This document shows positions 1 to 5,839 of a stretch of DNA of 5,839 nt, in pieces. How positions within the stretch are numbered: the first letter of the stretch is position 1; each line of letters starts with the position of its first letter. Source of the DNA: Ahrensia sp. (GTDB lineage: Bacteria; Pseudomonadota; Alphaproteobacteria; Rhizobiales; Rhizobiaceae); contig QILU01000071.1 in the NCBI GenBank assembly GCA_003233475.1, positions 1 through 5,839 on the forward strand, in the 5' to 3' direction. Both the position numbers and the translations under genes were made by a program. The notes beneath the pieces were generated by a model. That model had not been told where the DNA came from. It made no database searches and saw nothing but the letters and a program-made list of their open reading frames with translations.

Positions 1-124
1 GCGCGGTGATGACGCTCGCGCCATAAACACCAAGGGCAGAGAAGGTTTTCAAATCCGCCTGAATGCCCGCGCCACCGCCGGAGTCAGAACCGGCAATTGT
101 TAAGGCGATTGGGGTCGAGCTCAT
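1..124 (-). CDS. thiD: Hydroxymethylpyrimidine/phosphomethylpyrimidine kinase, N-terminal fragment (runs off left edge)
   Basis: ThiD phosphorylates 4-amino-5-hydroxymethyl-2-methylpyrimidine (HMP) and then HMP phosphate, giving the pyrimidine pyrophosphate used by ThiE; it is a cytoplasmic ribokinase-fold enzyme. Only the first 41 codons are in the window. Seen: after a short start ([12 protein letters not shown]) comes the family's glycine-rich N-terminal motif, [18 protein letters not shown] at residues 11-28, followed by [13 protein letters not shown], a near-textbook match. The ATG at 124-122 overlaps the thiE stop codon as ATGA, and a GGAG sits 8 bases upstream (133-136), so the start is well supported. 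It is the third gene after the riboswitch (thiM-thiE-thiD) and is probably translationally coupled to thiE. Whether the rest of the gene is intact, or fused to another domain, cannot be seen. Confidence 0.95.
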   Translation of the reverse strand, partial: MSSTPIALTIAGSDSGGGAGIQADLKTFSALGVYGASVITA

Positions 125-765
125 TTTCCGCACTCCGCAAGAATAGATTTCAAATTTCGGGTGGCGTCGGAAACGTCATCCGCCATGAAAATTGCAGATA
201 TTATAGCCGCGCCATCAGCACCATTGTTGATCACATCGGCAAGGTTGGTGGCGTCAATTCCGGCGATGGCACCAACGGGCAAATTGGGGCTGGTCTTGCG
301 AAAATGTGCCGCGACATTGCGCCAACCTTCAAGACCAATACAATTCGGATTGTCCTTTGAAAGGGTCGAATAAACCCCGCCAATGCAAACATAATCCAAC
401 AATTCTATTGGCGCAGCTTTGGCGTGTTCGCTCGTCTTGATCGTGAGCCCGATAATTGCGTCATCGCCCAGCAGTCGACGAGCATCCTGCGGGACCATAT
501 CCGACTGCCCCACATGCACCCCACTCGCGCCAGTTGCCAGCGCCACATCTACACGGTCATTAATCAGCAGTGGAATATCATAGGGCTGCAAAGCAGATTT
601 TATCTTGCGGGCGTTGTCGATCAACGTACGGGTGTCGGCATGCTTGTCACGGTATTGCAACAAGGTAATTCCTCCTTCCGCCGCAGCGCGAGCCATCTCA
701 TCTAACGGGCGATCCCTGGTGCGGTTGGGGTCGAGAATTGCATAGAGGGAAATGTCACAAGTCAT
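121..765 (-). CDS. thiE: Thiamin-phosphate synthase
   Basis: ThiE couples HMP pyrophosphate with thiazole phosphate to make thiamin phosphate, releasing pyrophosphate. It is a cytoplasmic TIM-barrel enzyme; the 214 residues here match the usual 210-225. Seen: QYRDK at 37-41 (family Q-x-R-D-K, pyrophosphate binding), LLINDR at 66-71 with the Mg-ligand Asp, GVHVGQSDM at 82-90 with a second acidic metal ligand, the phosphate loop [12 protein letters not shown] at 129-140, and AIAGI at 166-170. The loop departs from the GPxxxTxTK form of well-studied ThiE proteins (for example E. coli). I recall similar SKDNP loops in alphaproteobacterial ThiE but could not check this. The reading frame stays open upstream to 855, but that part only translates the end of thiM. 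The ATG at 765 has GAGG five bases upstream and overlaps the thiM stop as ATGA, so it is chosen. The 3' end overlaps the thiD start the same way. Confidence 0.95.
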   Translation of the reverse strand: MTCDISLYAILDPNRTRDRPLDEMARAAAEGGITLLQYRDKHADTRTLIDNARKIKSALQPYDIPLLINDRVDVALATGASGVHVGQSDMVPQDARRLLGDDAIIGLTIKTSEHAKAAPIELLDYVCIGGVYSTLSKDNPNCIGLEGWRNVAAHFRKTSPNLPVGAIAGIDATNLADVINNGADGAAIISAIFMADDVSDATRNLKSILAECGK

Positions 766-1535
766 GCAAACCTCACTCCGGCTTTGATATCGGCGCTTGA
801 AAGACCTGCAAGAGCATCCAGAAAATGGGCACTGAATGTGCCCGGCCCGTCGCATTTTCTGCCAGCAATTTCTCCGGCCAGACCGAAGAATGCGAGGGCA
901 GATGCGCTCGCCAACAGGGGATCATCTTCCACGGCGTGAAATCCAACCATCAATGCGGTGAGCGCGCATCCCATGGCCGTGATCTGGTTCATTAACGGGT
1001 CGCCAGTGGCGATTTTCAGGCTGTTGGAACCATCAGATACGCGATCGATCTTCCCGGTCAGCGCGATGGTTGTGCCATGGCGCTTAGCAGATTCTTTCAA
1101 TTTCACCCCATCCAAATCAACCCCAAACAACGCATTTCCCTCATCCAGATTACACCGAACCAATGCGGAGGATTTCTCCAACAATTGGCGGGCCAGCGCC
1201 AGCCGGGTTGGAGAAGCCTGCACAAAAACCGGATCAAGCGCCCATGGCTTGTCTTTCTCAACAGCAAGCGCAATCGCTTCTTCACGTTCCTTATCCATCG
1301 TACCCAGATTGATCAACAAGGCATCGGCGGCCGTGACAAAATCAGTAATTTCTTCAACCGCGATAGTCATGGAAGGACGGGCACCAGCGGCCAGCAACAC
1401 ATTGGCGGTGAAATGCTGAGCGACAGAATTGGTGATGCAGTGCACATGGCAACGGCGGGCACGGAATCGCGCGACACAGTCGGCAATATTCTCGGCAGTA
1501 ATATTGGCCATATTATCGGATTGGTGTTGCACCAT
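762..1535 (-). CDS. thiM: Hydroxyethylthiazole kinase
   Basis: ThiM uses ATP to phosphorylate 4-methyl-5-(2-hydroxyethyl)thiazole, a thiamin salvage step that feeds ThiE. It is a cytoplasmic ribokinase-like enzyme of 257 residues, the normal length. Seen: ITNSVAQHFTANVLLAAGA at 34-52 with SM at 55-56 (thiazole-binding N-terminal segment), INLGT at 75-79, DPVFVQAS at 101-108, RCNLDE at 127-132 (family RGNxxE), and ITAMGCALTA at 185-194 carrying the conserved catalytic-loop cysteine C190. Two positions differ from the commonest forms: RCN for RGN, and TAMGC for (V)GTGC. The frame is open to 1592, but residues upstream of 1535 are translated riboswitch. The ATG at 1535 lies seven bases after a GGAGG. 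A later in-frame ATG at 1511 has no Shine-Dalgarno sequence. First gene of the operon, regulated by the TPP riboswitch; its stop overlaps the thiE start. Confidence 0.95.
   Translation of the reverse strand: MVQHQSDNMANITAENIADCVARFRARRCHVHCITNSVAQHFTANVLLAAGARPSMTIAVEEITDFVTAADALLINLGTMDKEREEAIALAVEKDKPWALDPVFVQASPTRLALARQLLEKSSALVRCNLDEGNALFGVDLDGVKLKESAKRHGTTIALTGKIDRVSDGSNSLKIATGDPLMNQITAMGCALTALMVGFHAVEDDPLLASASALAFFGLAGEIAGRKCDGPGTFSAHFLDALAGLSSADIKAGVRFA
771..774 (-). promoter_or_regulatory. Ribosome binding site of thiE (GAGG)
   Basis: The minus strand reads GAGG, then five bases (TTTGC), then the thiE ATG at 765. It lies inside the last codons of thiM. It fixes the thiE start at 765 rather than at an upstream in-frame start near 855, which would overlap thiM by about 30 codons. 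Confidence 0.7.
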
Positions 1536-1624
1536 CCCATTCCCTCCGCCGGCACAATCCGGATCAGGTTCAAAGAGTTGGTGAACGAACACCTCTCAGC
1601 CGACCATCGGCACCTCTATGAGAT
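1534..1624 (-). ncRNA. TPP riboswitch (THI element) controlling thiMED
   Basis: This RNA binds thiamin pyrophosphate and represses the thiamin genes. Seen on the minus strand: the conserved CUGAGA at 1599-1594, GAACCUGAUC at 1571-1562 and GUGCCGGCGGAGGGA at 1555-1541. Helices drawn by hand: P1 AUCUCAU (1624-1618) with AUGGGAU (1540-1534), seven pairs including one G-U; P2 AGAG (1617-1614) with CUCU (1577-1574); P3 CCGA/UCGG (1610-1607/1603-1600); an optional P3a GGUG/CACC (1593-1590/1583-1580); P4 CCU (1568-1566) with AGG (1545-1543); P5 CCGG (1562-1559) with CCGG (1552-1549). P1 ends on the first two bases of the thiM start codon, and P4 contains the Shine-Dalgarno sequence. I infer direct translational repression, since there is no room for a terminator or separate anti-SD hairpin. 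The family assignment is near certain; the mechanism is inferred. Confidence 0.95.
1543..1547 (-). promoter_or_regulatory. Ribosome binding site of thiM inside the riboswitch (GGAGG)
   Basis: GGAGG on the minus strand, seven bases before the ATG at 1535, decides the thiM start. It is also part of the 3' strand of riboswitch helix P4, so it should be hidden when the aptamer folds. Another ATG at 1540-1538 is out of frame with thiM and only two bases from the Shine-Dalgarno sequence, too close for efficient initiation. Confidence 0.75.
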
Positions 1625-1631
1625 CATTCCT

Positions 1632-1660
1632 TAAATAAGAGCAGCGGCGAACCAGCGCAA
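1632..1660 (-). promoter_or_regulatory. Weak candidate promoter for the thiM operon
   Basis: On the minus strand, TTGCGC (1660-1655) and TATTTA (1637-1632) are separated by 17 bases and lie in the 42-base gap after the hydroxylase gene. Each box matches only 3 of 6 sigma-70 consensus positions. What favours it is placement: transcription would start near 1625, exactly where the riboswitch P1 begins. The operon could instead be read through from the upstream gene. Confidence 0.25.
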
Positions 1661-1666
1661 GTAAAA

Positions 1667-4015
1667 TCAGGCTGATTTGCGCTCCGCGGCTTGAATTACA
1701 TTCCACATCGCCAACGGCGTTACTGGCATGTCGATATGCTCAATGCCGTATTCGCGGTGCAGGGCATTCACAATGGCGTTCATAACAGAGGGGCAGCCGC
1801 CAATGGTTCCAGCTTCTCCCGCTCCCTTCATACCCATCGCATTTGTGGTGGACGGCACGTTGCGAGTTTCGAAATGGAAGTAGGGGAAATCTGCTGCCCG
1901 CGGCATGCGGTAATCCATAAAACTTGCCGTCAGCAATTGGCCGTCCTCGTCGTAAATCGTCTCTTCCATAATGCACTGGCCAATCGCTTGGGCAACACCG
2001 CCATGCACCTGTCCGGCCAACAAAATCGGGTTCACGGTAACCCCGTAATCGTCAACAATTGTGTAGGCCACAACCTGAGTGACCCCAGTCTGGGGATCGA
2101 TTTCCACTTCGGTGATGTGAGTGCCATTGGGGAATGTGGCTTCATCCTGCACAAATTCACCGGATGCTTTCAACGCCTCGTCGCTGTTGGCGGCAACTTC
2201 CGCAAAGCTCATTACGCGGTCGGTTCCCACGATACGCACTTTGCCATCGATCAGCTCTAAATCATCCGGGGCCGCCTCCAGCTTATCGGCGGCCACTCGT
2301 TTAATGAGGACAGCTAATGCTTCACTGCCCCGTTGTACAGATACACCGCCGAGCGGGATGGAGCGGGAGCCGCCGGTGCCACCGCCTGTTTCCAGTTCAT
2401 CCGTATCGCCTTGTTTGATATTAATCAGGTTCATATCAAGTTTAAGAACCTGCGCCGCGAACTGAGCGTAGGCGGTCTTGTGCCCCTGGCCGTTGGATTG
2501 GGTGCCAATTAGAATGGTCACTGAACCATCATTGTTCAATTCCAGAAACGCCGGTTCAGAACCTGCAAAGGCGCAGGCCTCAATATAGGTAGACATTCCG
2601 ATGCCGCGAATTTTGCCCTGCTTCTTCGCCTTCGCTGCCCGCTTATCGAACCCGCTCCAACCGGATACCTCCATACATTTATCCATGTGGGCGGTGAATT
2701 CGCCGGTGTCATATTTACGGCCAAAGACAGTTGTGTAGGGAAGTTTGCCGGGCGGGATTGCGTTGCGGCGGCGAATTTCATCCACACTCAGATTCATATC
2801 GCGAGCACATTGATCCACCAAACGCTCCAGCGCATAAATGGCTTCGGGGCGGCCCGCGCCACGATAGGCGTCTAATGGAGTTGTATGGGTGTGGACCCCG
2901 CGGAGATGAAAACGGCAGGCGGGAATGTCATAAATACCGGTGGCAATAGTTGTGCCCAGAGTCGGAATAAAAGGGCCGAAGGTATGCAGATAGGCACCCA
3001 TGGCGGCGATTAAATCAACATCCAGCGCTAGAAATTTCCCGTCATCATCCATCGCCATTCGCATGGTCACAACGTTGTCTCGCCCATGGGCATCGGCGAC
3101 AAAATGCTCACTGCGATCACCCAACCATTTAACCGGACGACCGAGGCGTTTGGCGGCAATCAGCGCCAGTGGATATTCCCGGTAGGCAAAAACCTTGGTT
3201 CCAAACCCGCCGCCCACGTCAGGGGTTATCACCCGCATCTGTTCCGGTTTAATATTGAGGCACGGTTCGGCAATGGCCCTGCGTATTCCGTGCACCCCTT
3301 GAGAACCAGCGGTTAAGGTATAGCGATCTTCAGCTTTCGACCACTCGGCCAAACAGGCGCGGGTTTCCAAAAAATTACAAATGAGGCGATTGTTGATAAG
3401 CTTAAGCTCGGTGATGCGCGGCGCGCTTTCAAATATTTTGACGGTCTCTTCCGCGTTCCCGGCCTCAAATTCGTAGGCAAGATTTTGTGGCCGATCTTTA
3501 TAAACCAAAGGGGCATCTGGGCTCAAAGAGGCTTCGGTTCCAACCGCCGCATCCAGCATGTCGTAGTCGACTTCAATTGCTTCAGCTGCTTCGCGGGCCT
3601 GGGCTACGCTCTCCGCCACAATAAAGGCCACCGCATCCCCCACATGGCGGACCGTATCCACGCACAACAGGGGAATGTCCTTGCTTACCATCATGGAACC
3701 ATCCACCTGCTTCAACAGGGTCTGGCATTTCAATCCACCATGGCCTTCAATATCCGCTGCGGTTAAAACCAGATGCACCCCATCCATGGCGCGCGCGGTA
3801 TCGACGTCCTCAACCTTGAATTTTGCATGGGCGTAGGGGGAGCGCAAAACATAGGCGTGCACCATGTCCTTTATCTTAATATCGTCGGTAAAGCGCCCTT
3901 GGCCGGTGATAAATTCTGCGTCTTCCGTGCGAACAACAGCGCTTCCTACGCCAACTTTCTGGCCAAATTTTAACGGTGCGATCCTGAAAGGTAGGAGAAG
4001 GGGGTTCGCTGGCAC
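1667..4015 (-). CDS. Molybdopterin-binding large subunit, xanthine dehydrogenase / form II CO dehydrogenase (CoxL-like) family
   Basis: Molybdenum hydroxylase large subunit, 782 codons. Such subunits hold molybdopterin cytosine dinucleotide and hydroxylate aldehydes or N-heterocycles, or in form I CoxL oxidise CO, passing electrons to 2Fe-2S and FAD partners. Seen: a/b hammerhead domain at roughly 35-145 (GQGRFTDDI, LRSPYAHAKF), VGGGFGTK at 267-274, the active-site loop AYRGAGR at 383-389, TQSNGQGHKTAY at 505-516, and KGAGEAG at 730-736 with the likely catalytic glutamate E734. AYRGAGR marks form II; true CO dehydrogenase has AYxCSFR, so CO oxidation is unlikely and the substrate is unknown. 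No small or medium subunit gene adjoins it. The start is uncertain: GTG at 4015 has no Shine-Dalgarno sequence and follows an in-frame TAA five codons upstream. The family-like sequence begins near residue 16 (KFGQKVGVGSAVVR), with no ATG, GTG or TTG there. Confidence 0.9.
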   Translation of the reverse strand: MPANPLLLPFRIAPLKFGQKVGVGSAVVRTEDAEFITGQGRFTDDIKIKDMVHAYVLRSPYAHAKFKVEDVDTARAMDGVHLVLTAADIEGHGGLKCQTLLKQVDGSMMVSKDIPLLCVDTVRHVGDAVAFIVAESVAQAREAAEAIEVDYDMLDAAVGTEASLSPDAPLVYKDRPQNLAYEFEAGNAEETVKIFESAPRITELKLINNRLICNFLETRACLAEWSKAEDRYTLTAGSQGVHGIRRAIAEPCLNIKPEQMRVITPDVGGGFGTKVFAYREYPLALIAAKRLGRPVKWLGDRSEHFVADAHGRDNVVTMRMAMDDDGKFLALDVDLIAAMGAYLHTFGPFIPTLGTTIATGIYDIPACRFHLRGVHTHTTPLDAYRGAGRPEAIYALERLVDQCARDMNLSVDEIRRRNAIPPGKLPYTTVFGRKYDTGEFTAHMDKCMEVSGWSGFDKRAAKAKKQGKIRGIGMSTYIEACAFAGSEPAFLELNNDGSVTILIGTQSNGQGHKTAYAQFAAQVLKLDMNLINIKQGDTDELETGGGTGGSRSIPLGGVSVQRGSEALAVLIKRVAADKLEAAPDDLELIDGKVRIVGTDRVMSFAEVAANSDEALKASGEFVQDEATFPNGTHITEVEIDPQTGVTQVVAYTIVDDYGVTVNPILLAGQVHGGVAQAIGQCIMEETIYDEDGQLLTASFMDYRMPRAADFPYFHFETRNVPSTTNAMGMKGAGEAGTIGGCPSVMNAIVNALHREYGIEHIDMPVTPLAMWNVIQAAERKSA

Positions 4016-4094
4016 AGGATTTGCGATTTATGCGAAGATTGCAAGCAAAATCCACGCTTTGATTTTCATAAATTGAGATTGCTCATATGAATTC
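4016..4094. promoter_or_regulatory. Divergent intergenic region between the hydroxylase and the transporter
   Basis: This 79-base AT-rich gap must hold the 5' signals for both flanking genes. On the minus strand CATAAA (4032-4027) matches 4 of 6 -10 positions. If used, it would start RNA only a few bases before the GTG at 4015, giving a nearly leaderless message. On the plus strand TATGAA (4086-4091) is a 4 of 6 -10 match, which would suit a transporter start downstream of 4095. No convincing -35 box, operator palindrome or Shine-Dalgarno sequence is visible. That promoters lie here is inferred from layout; the boxes are guesses. Confidence 0.35.
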
Positions 4095-5072
4095 ATGGTG
4101 CCATGGTTTCAAAGTATCCTCAAATCGGAAAATTCCGTGACCTCACTCCATCACCTTGCCGAGCGTTTTCAGGCCATGCCCGGAAATTTCAAAGGGTCGA
4201 TTATGATTCTGGCAGCGGCCGGTGGATTTTCGATTATGGTGTTGCTGGTGAAAATTGTTGGCCAGCGGTTGCATGTTACTGAGATATTGCTGGTTCGTCA
4301 GGTCGTTATGACGTTGATTATCATGCCAAGTATTTTGAACCACTTTCCCGGTTGTCTGAAAACGGGGCGGCTTGATTTGCAACTTCTTCGGGTTGTTTTT
4401 GCATTGATCGCCATGTTGTGTGGTTTCACCGCGATTATAAATATGCCGCTGGCGGACGCCGTTGCTATTGGATTTGCAAAAAGCTTCTTTGTGACAATAT
4501 TCGCCATCTGGATTCTAAAAGAAGTAGTGGGGTTTCGCCGGTGGGCAGCGGTGGGGGTCGGGTTCATAGGGGTGATCTTGATGATGAGACCCGGAATGGA
4601 AGGATTCGATCCCAACTCCGTTCTGGCCCTTATCGGGGCGGCATCCGCCGGGCTGGTTATGGTTATTATCCGCAAACTGTCTCAAACAGATCGGCCGGTT
4701 ACGACGCTGGCTTATCAGGCTGTGCTGGTGGGAATAATTGTCACAATTCCGGCAATTTATTATTGGCAGGCACCGACCCCCGCCGAATGGGGGTTGATGA
4801 TTGCCATAGGATTAGTCTCCTACGCCGCACAAATGATGAATATTTACGCCTATACATGGGGCGAGGCTTCTGTTCTGGCTTCGCTTGATTATGTCCGGCT
4901 GTTGTACGCCGCCGTGTTTGGCTGGTTAGTGTTCAACACCCTTCCGGGACCCTACACTTGGGTTGGGGCTTTGGTGATCATTGTTGCGTCAATCTATACA
5001 GTGCAGCGGGAGCGGAAAAGAAAAACAACGCTTTCAAGATCACCTGATGGACGAGGTTTCACCAACGGCTAA
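4095..5072 (+). CDS. EamA/DMT-superfamily membrane transporter
   Basis: Inner-membrane drug/metabolite transporter with two EamA repeats. The family exports or imports small metabolites, and the substrate here cannot be told. Seen: about ten hydrophobic segments, roughly at residues 35-54, 64-82, 97-117, 121-141, 149-167, 176-193, 203-222, 231-250, 257-280 and 287-305. The charged MRPG (164-167) closes the first repeat, and [19 protein letters not shown] (259-277) followed by [11 protein letters not shown] (291-301) is the typical second-repeat ending. A basic tail (QRERKRK, 304-310) should be cytoplasmic. The start is unsettled: ATG at 4095 (325 residues) has no Shine-Dalgarno sequence; GTG at 4137 has GGA nearby; ATG at 4176 gives 298 residues beginning MPGNFKGS just before the first membrane segment, which fits usual DMT lengths best. 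Divergent from the hydroxylase gene; its TAA overlaps the pgi stop by four bases. Confidence 0.88.
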   Translation: MVPWFQSILKSENSVTSLHHLAERFQAMPGNFKGSIMILAAAGGFSIMVLLVKIVGQRLHVTEILLVRQVVMTLIIMPSILNHFPGCLKTGRLDLQLLRVVFALIAMLCGFTAIINMPLADAVAIGFAKSFFVTIFAIWILKEVVGFRRWAAVGVGFIGVILMMRPGMEGFDPNSVLALIGAASAGLVMVIIRKLSQTDRPVTTLAYQAVLVGIIVTIPAIYYWQAPTPAEWGLMIAIGLVSYAAQMMNIYAYTWGEASVLASLDYVRLLYAAVFGWLVFNTLPGPYTWVGALVIIVASIYTVQRERKRKTTLSRSPDGRGFTNG

Positions 5073-5839
5073 AGCTTGCTTTTCCGCATGGTATGGAATG
5101 CATCAAGCAATCCGGCAGTGGAATTGTTGCGAGCAGCGTGAGTTGCCTCACCCTTTACCAGCGGCAACAATTCTCCAGCAAGTTCCTTGCCCAGTTCCAC
5201 GCCCCACTGGTCAAACGAGTTTATGTTCCAGATGGCCCCTTGCACAAAGATCTTGTGCTCATAAAGGGCAATCAACTGCCCCAACACAAAGGGGGTCAGT
5301 TTTGGATAGAGGAATGTGCTGGTGGGGCGGTTTCCGGGAAATGTCTTATGGGGCGCCAATTTTGCAGCCTGCGCCTTCTCCATTCCATTAGACATTAATA
5401 TGTCTCGAGCACTCTCTTCTGAGCGCCCCGACATGAGGGCTTCGGATTGGGCAAAGGCGTTGGCTGCGAGCTTTTCGTGGTGGTCGCCTATGGGGTTATT
5501 GGCGTTCGCCGCCAAGAAAATATCAAGCGGAACAATAGAAGTGCCCTGGTGCAGCAATTGAAAAAAGGCATGTTGCCCGTTGGTGCCCGGCTCTCCCCAG
5601 ACAACGGGCCCGCTTTCACAATTCAAACTCTTATTGTCTATTGTTACCCGTTTGCCGTTTGATTCCATATCCAGCTGTTGCAAATAAGCCGGAAAACGCA
5701 GCAGGTGTTGATCATAGGGCATGATGCCTTGAGTTTCGTATCCGCAAACATTGCGGTGATATATTCCAATCAGACCCATAAGAAGCGGAATATTTTCACG
5801 CTCAGGTGCGCGCAGGAAATGTTCATCCACCAAATGGGC
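5069..5839 (-). CDS. pgi: Glucose-6-phosphate isomerase, C-terminal part (runs off right edge)
   Basis: Cytoplasmic enzyme interconverting glucose 6-phosphate and fructose 6-phosphate, in glycolysis, gluconeogenesis or the start of the pentose phosphate / Entner-Doudoroff routes. The last 256 codons are visible, about half of the usual 530-550; the frame is open to the edge, so no start is called (a TTG at 5833 is an internal leucine). Seen, counting from the first visible codon: [12 protein letters not shown] at about 81-92 with the catalytic Glu, [15 protein letters not shown] at about 114-127 with the catalytic His, and the second family signature through [12 protein letters not shown] at about 207-218, whose final Lys is the conserved active-site residue. 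Catalytic residues in this half are all present, so the enzyme looks functional. It ends with TAG at 5069-5071, converging on and overlapping the transporter gene by four bases. Confidence 0.97.
   Translation of the reverse strand, partial: AHLVDEHFLRAPERENIPLLMGLIGIYHRNVCGYETQGIMPYDQHLLRFPAYLQQLDMESNGKRVTIDNKSLNCESGPVVWGEPGTNGQHAFFQLLHQGTSIVPLDIFLAANANNPIGDHHEKLAANAFAQSEALMSGRSEESARDILMSNGMEKAQAAKLAPHKTFPGNRPTSTFLYPKLTPFVLGQLIALYEHKIFVQGAIWNINSFDQWGVELGKELAGELLPLVKGEATHAARNNSTAGLLDAFHTMRKSKL

Noticed and set aside
1077..1634. Long plus-strand open frame (185 codons) antisense to thiM and the riboswitch
   Set aside because: Shadow frame of thiM; the protein has no recognisable motif, and the opposite strand carries a full set of ThiM motifs and the riboswitch.
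1664..1678. Inverted repeat AAATCAG/CTGATTT across the hydroxylase stop codon as a possible terminator
   Set aside because: The arms touch with only one base between them, the stem is AT-rich, and only a short run of Ts follows on the minus strand; too weak to call.
1691..2260. Plus-strand open frame of 189 codons inside the hydroxylase gene
   Set aside because: Antisense shadow, rich in His/Arg/Cys with no domain pattern, while the minus strand matches a conserved family throughout.
1667..4015. Naming the hydroxylase coxL (aerobic CO dehydrogenase)
   Set aside because: The active-site loop is AYRGAGR, not the AYxCSFR needed for the Cu-Mo CO-oxidising site of form I enzymes; form II members do not reliably oxidise CO.
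4028..4096. Minus-strand mini-ORF just upstream of the hydroxylase gene, up to 22 codons, ending MKIKAWILLAIFA and looking like a signal peptide start
   Set aside because: Very short, no Shine-Dalgarno sequence, AT-rich intergenic DNA often gives hydrophobic peptides by chance, and it is out of frame with nothing recognisable downstream.
5391..5404. Short palindrome-like GACAT-TAAT-ATGTC
   Set aside because: Five-base arms within well-conserved pgi coding sequence, far from any start; expected by chance.

Overview
The window reads as chromosomal DNA of moderate GC content from a Gram-negative bacterium, most likely an alphaproteobacterium. I infer this from the style of the ThiE and ThiM sequences, the form II CoxL-like molybdenum hydroxylase and the EamA-type transporter. 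No species can be named from sequence alone. No mobile element, CRISPR array, tRNA or rRNA is visible. The window is almost completely coding, and no gap exceeds about 130 bases.

Layout. Positions 1-1624 (minus strand) hold a thiamin salvage operon, read right to left: a TPP riboswitch (1534-1624), thiM (762-1535), thiE (121-765) and the first 41 codons of thiD (1-124). The three genes are joined by two ATGA stop/start overlaps. Positions 1667-4015 (minus strand) hold a 782-codon molybdopterin-binding large subunit of the xanthine dehydrogenase / CO dehydrogenase family with the form II motif AYRGAGR. It has no small (2Fe-2S) or medium (FAD) subunit gene beside it. A 79-base divergent gap (4016-4094) separates it from a plus-strand EamA/DMT-family membrane transporter (4095-5072). 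The transporter converges on, and overlaps by 4 bases, the 3' end of pgi (5069-5839, minus strand), which runs off the right edge.

How the genes fit together. ThiM phosphorylates the thiazole alcohol, ThiD makes hydroxymethylpyrimidine pyrophosphate, and ThiE joins the two into thiamin phosphate. The riboswitch senses the end product TPP. Its closing P1 helix contains the first two bases of the thiM start codon, and the Shine-Dalgarno sequence lies in the 3' strand of P4. TPP binding should therefore block translation directly, without a separate expression platform. The molybdenum hydroxylase, the transporter and pgi have no evident functional tie to thiamin. Any link is speculative.

I found no clearly novel system. 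The best second looks are the compact riboswitch/start-codon overlap, the orphan CoxL-type subunit with an unusual start, and the variant active-site loops in ThiE and ThiM.
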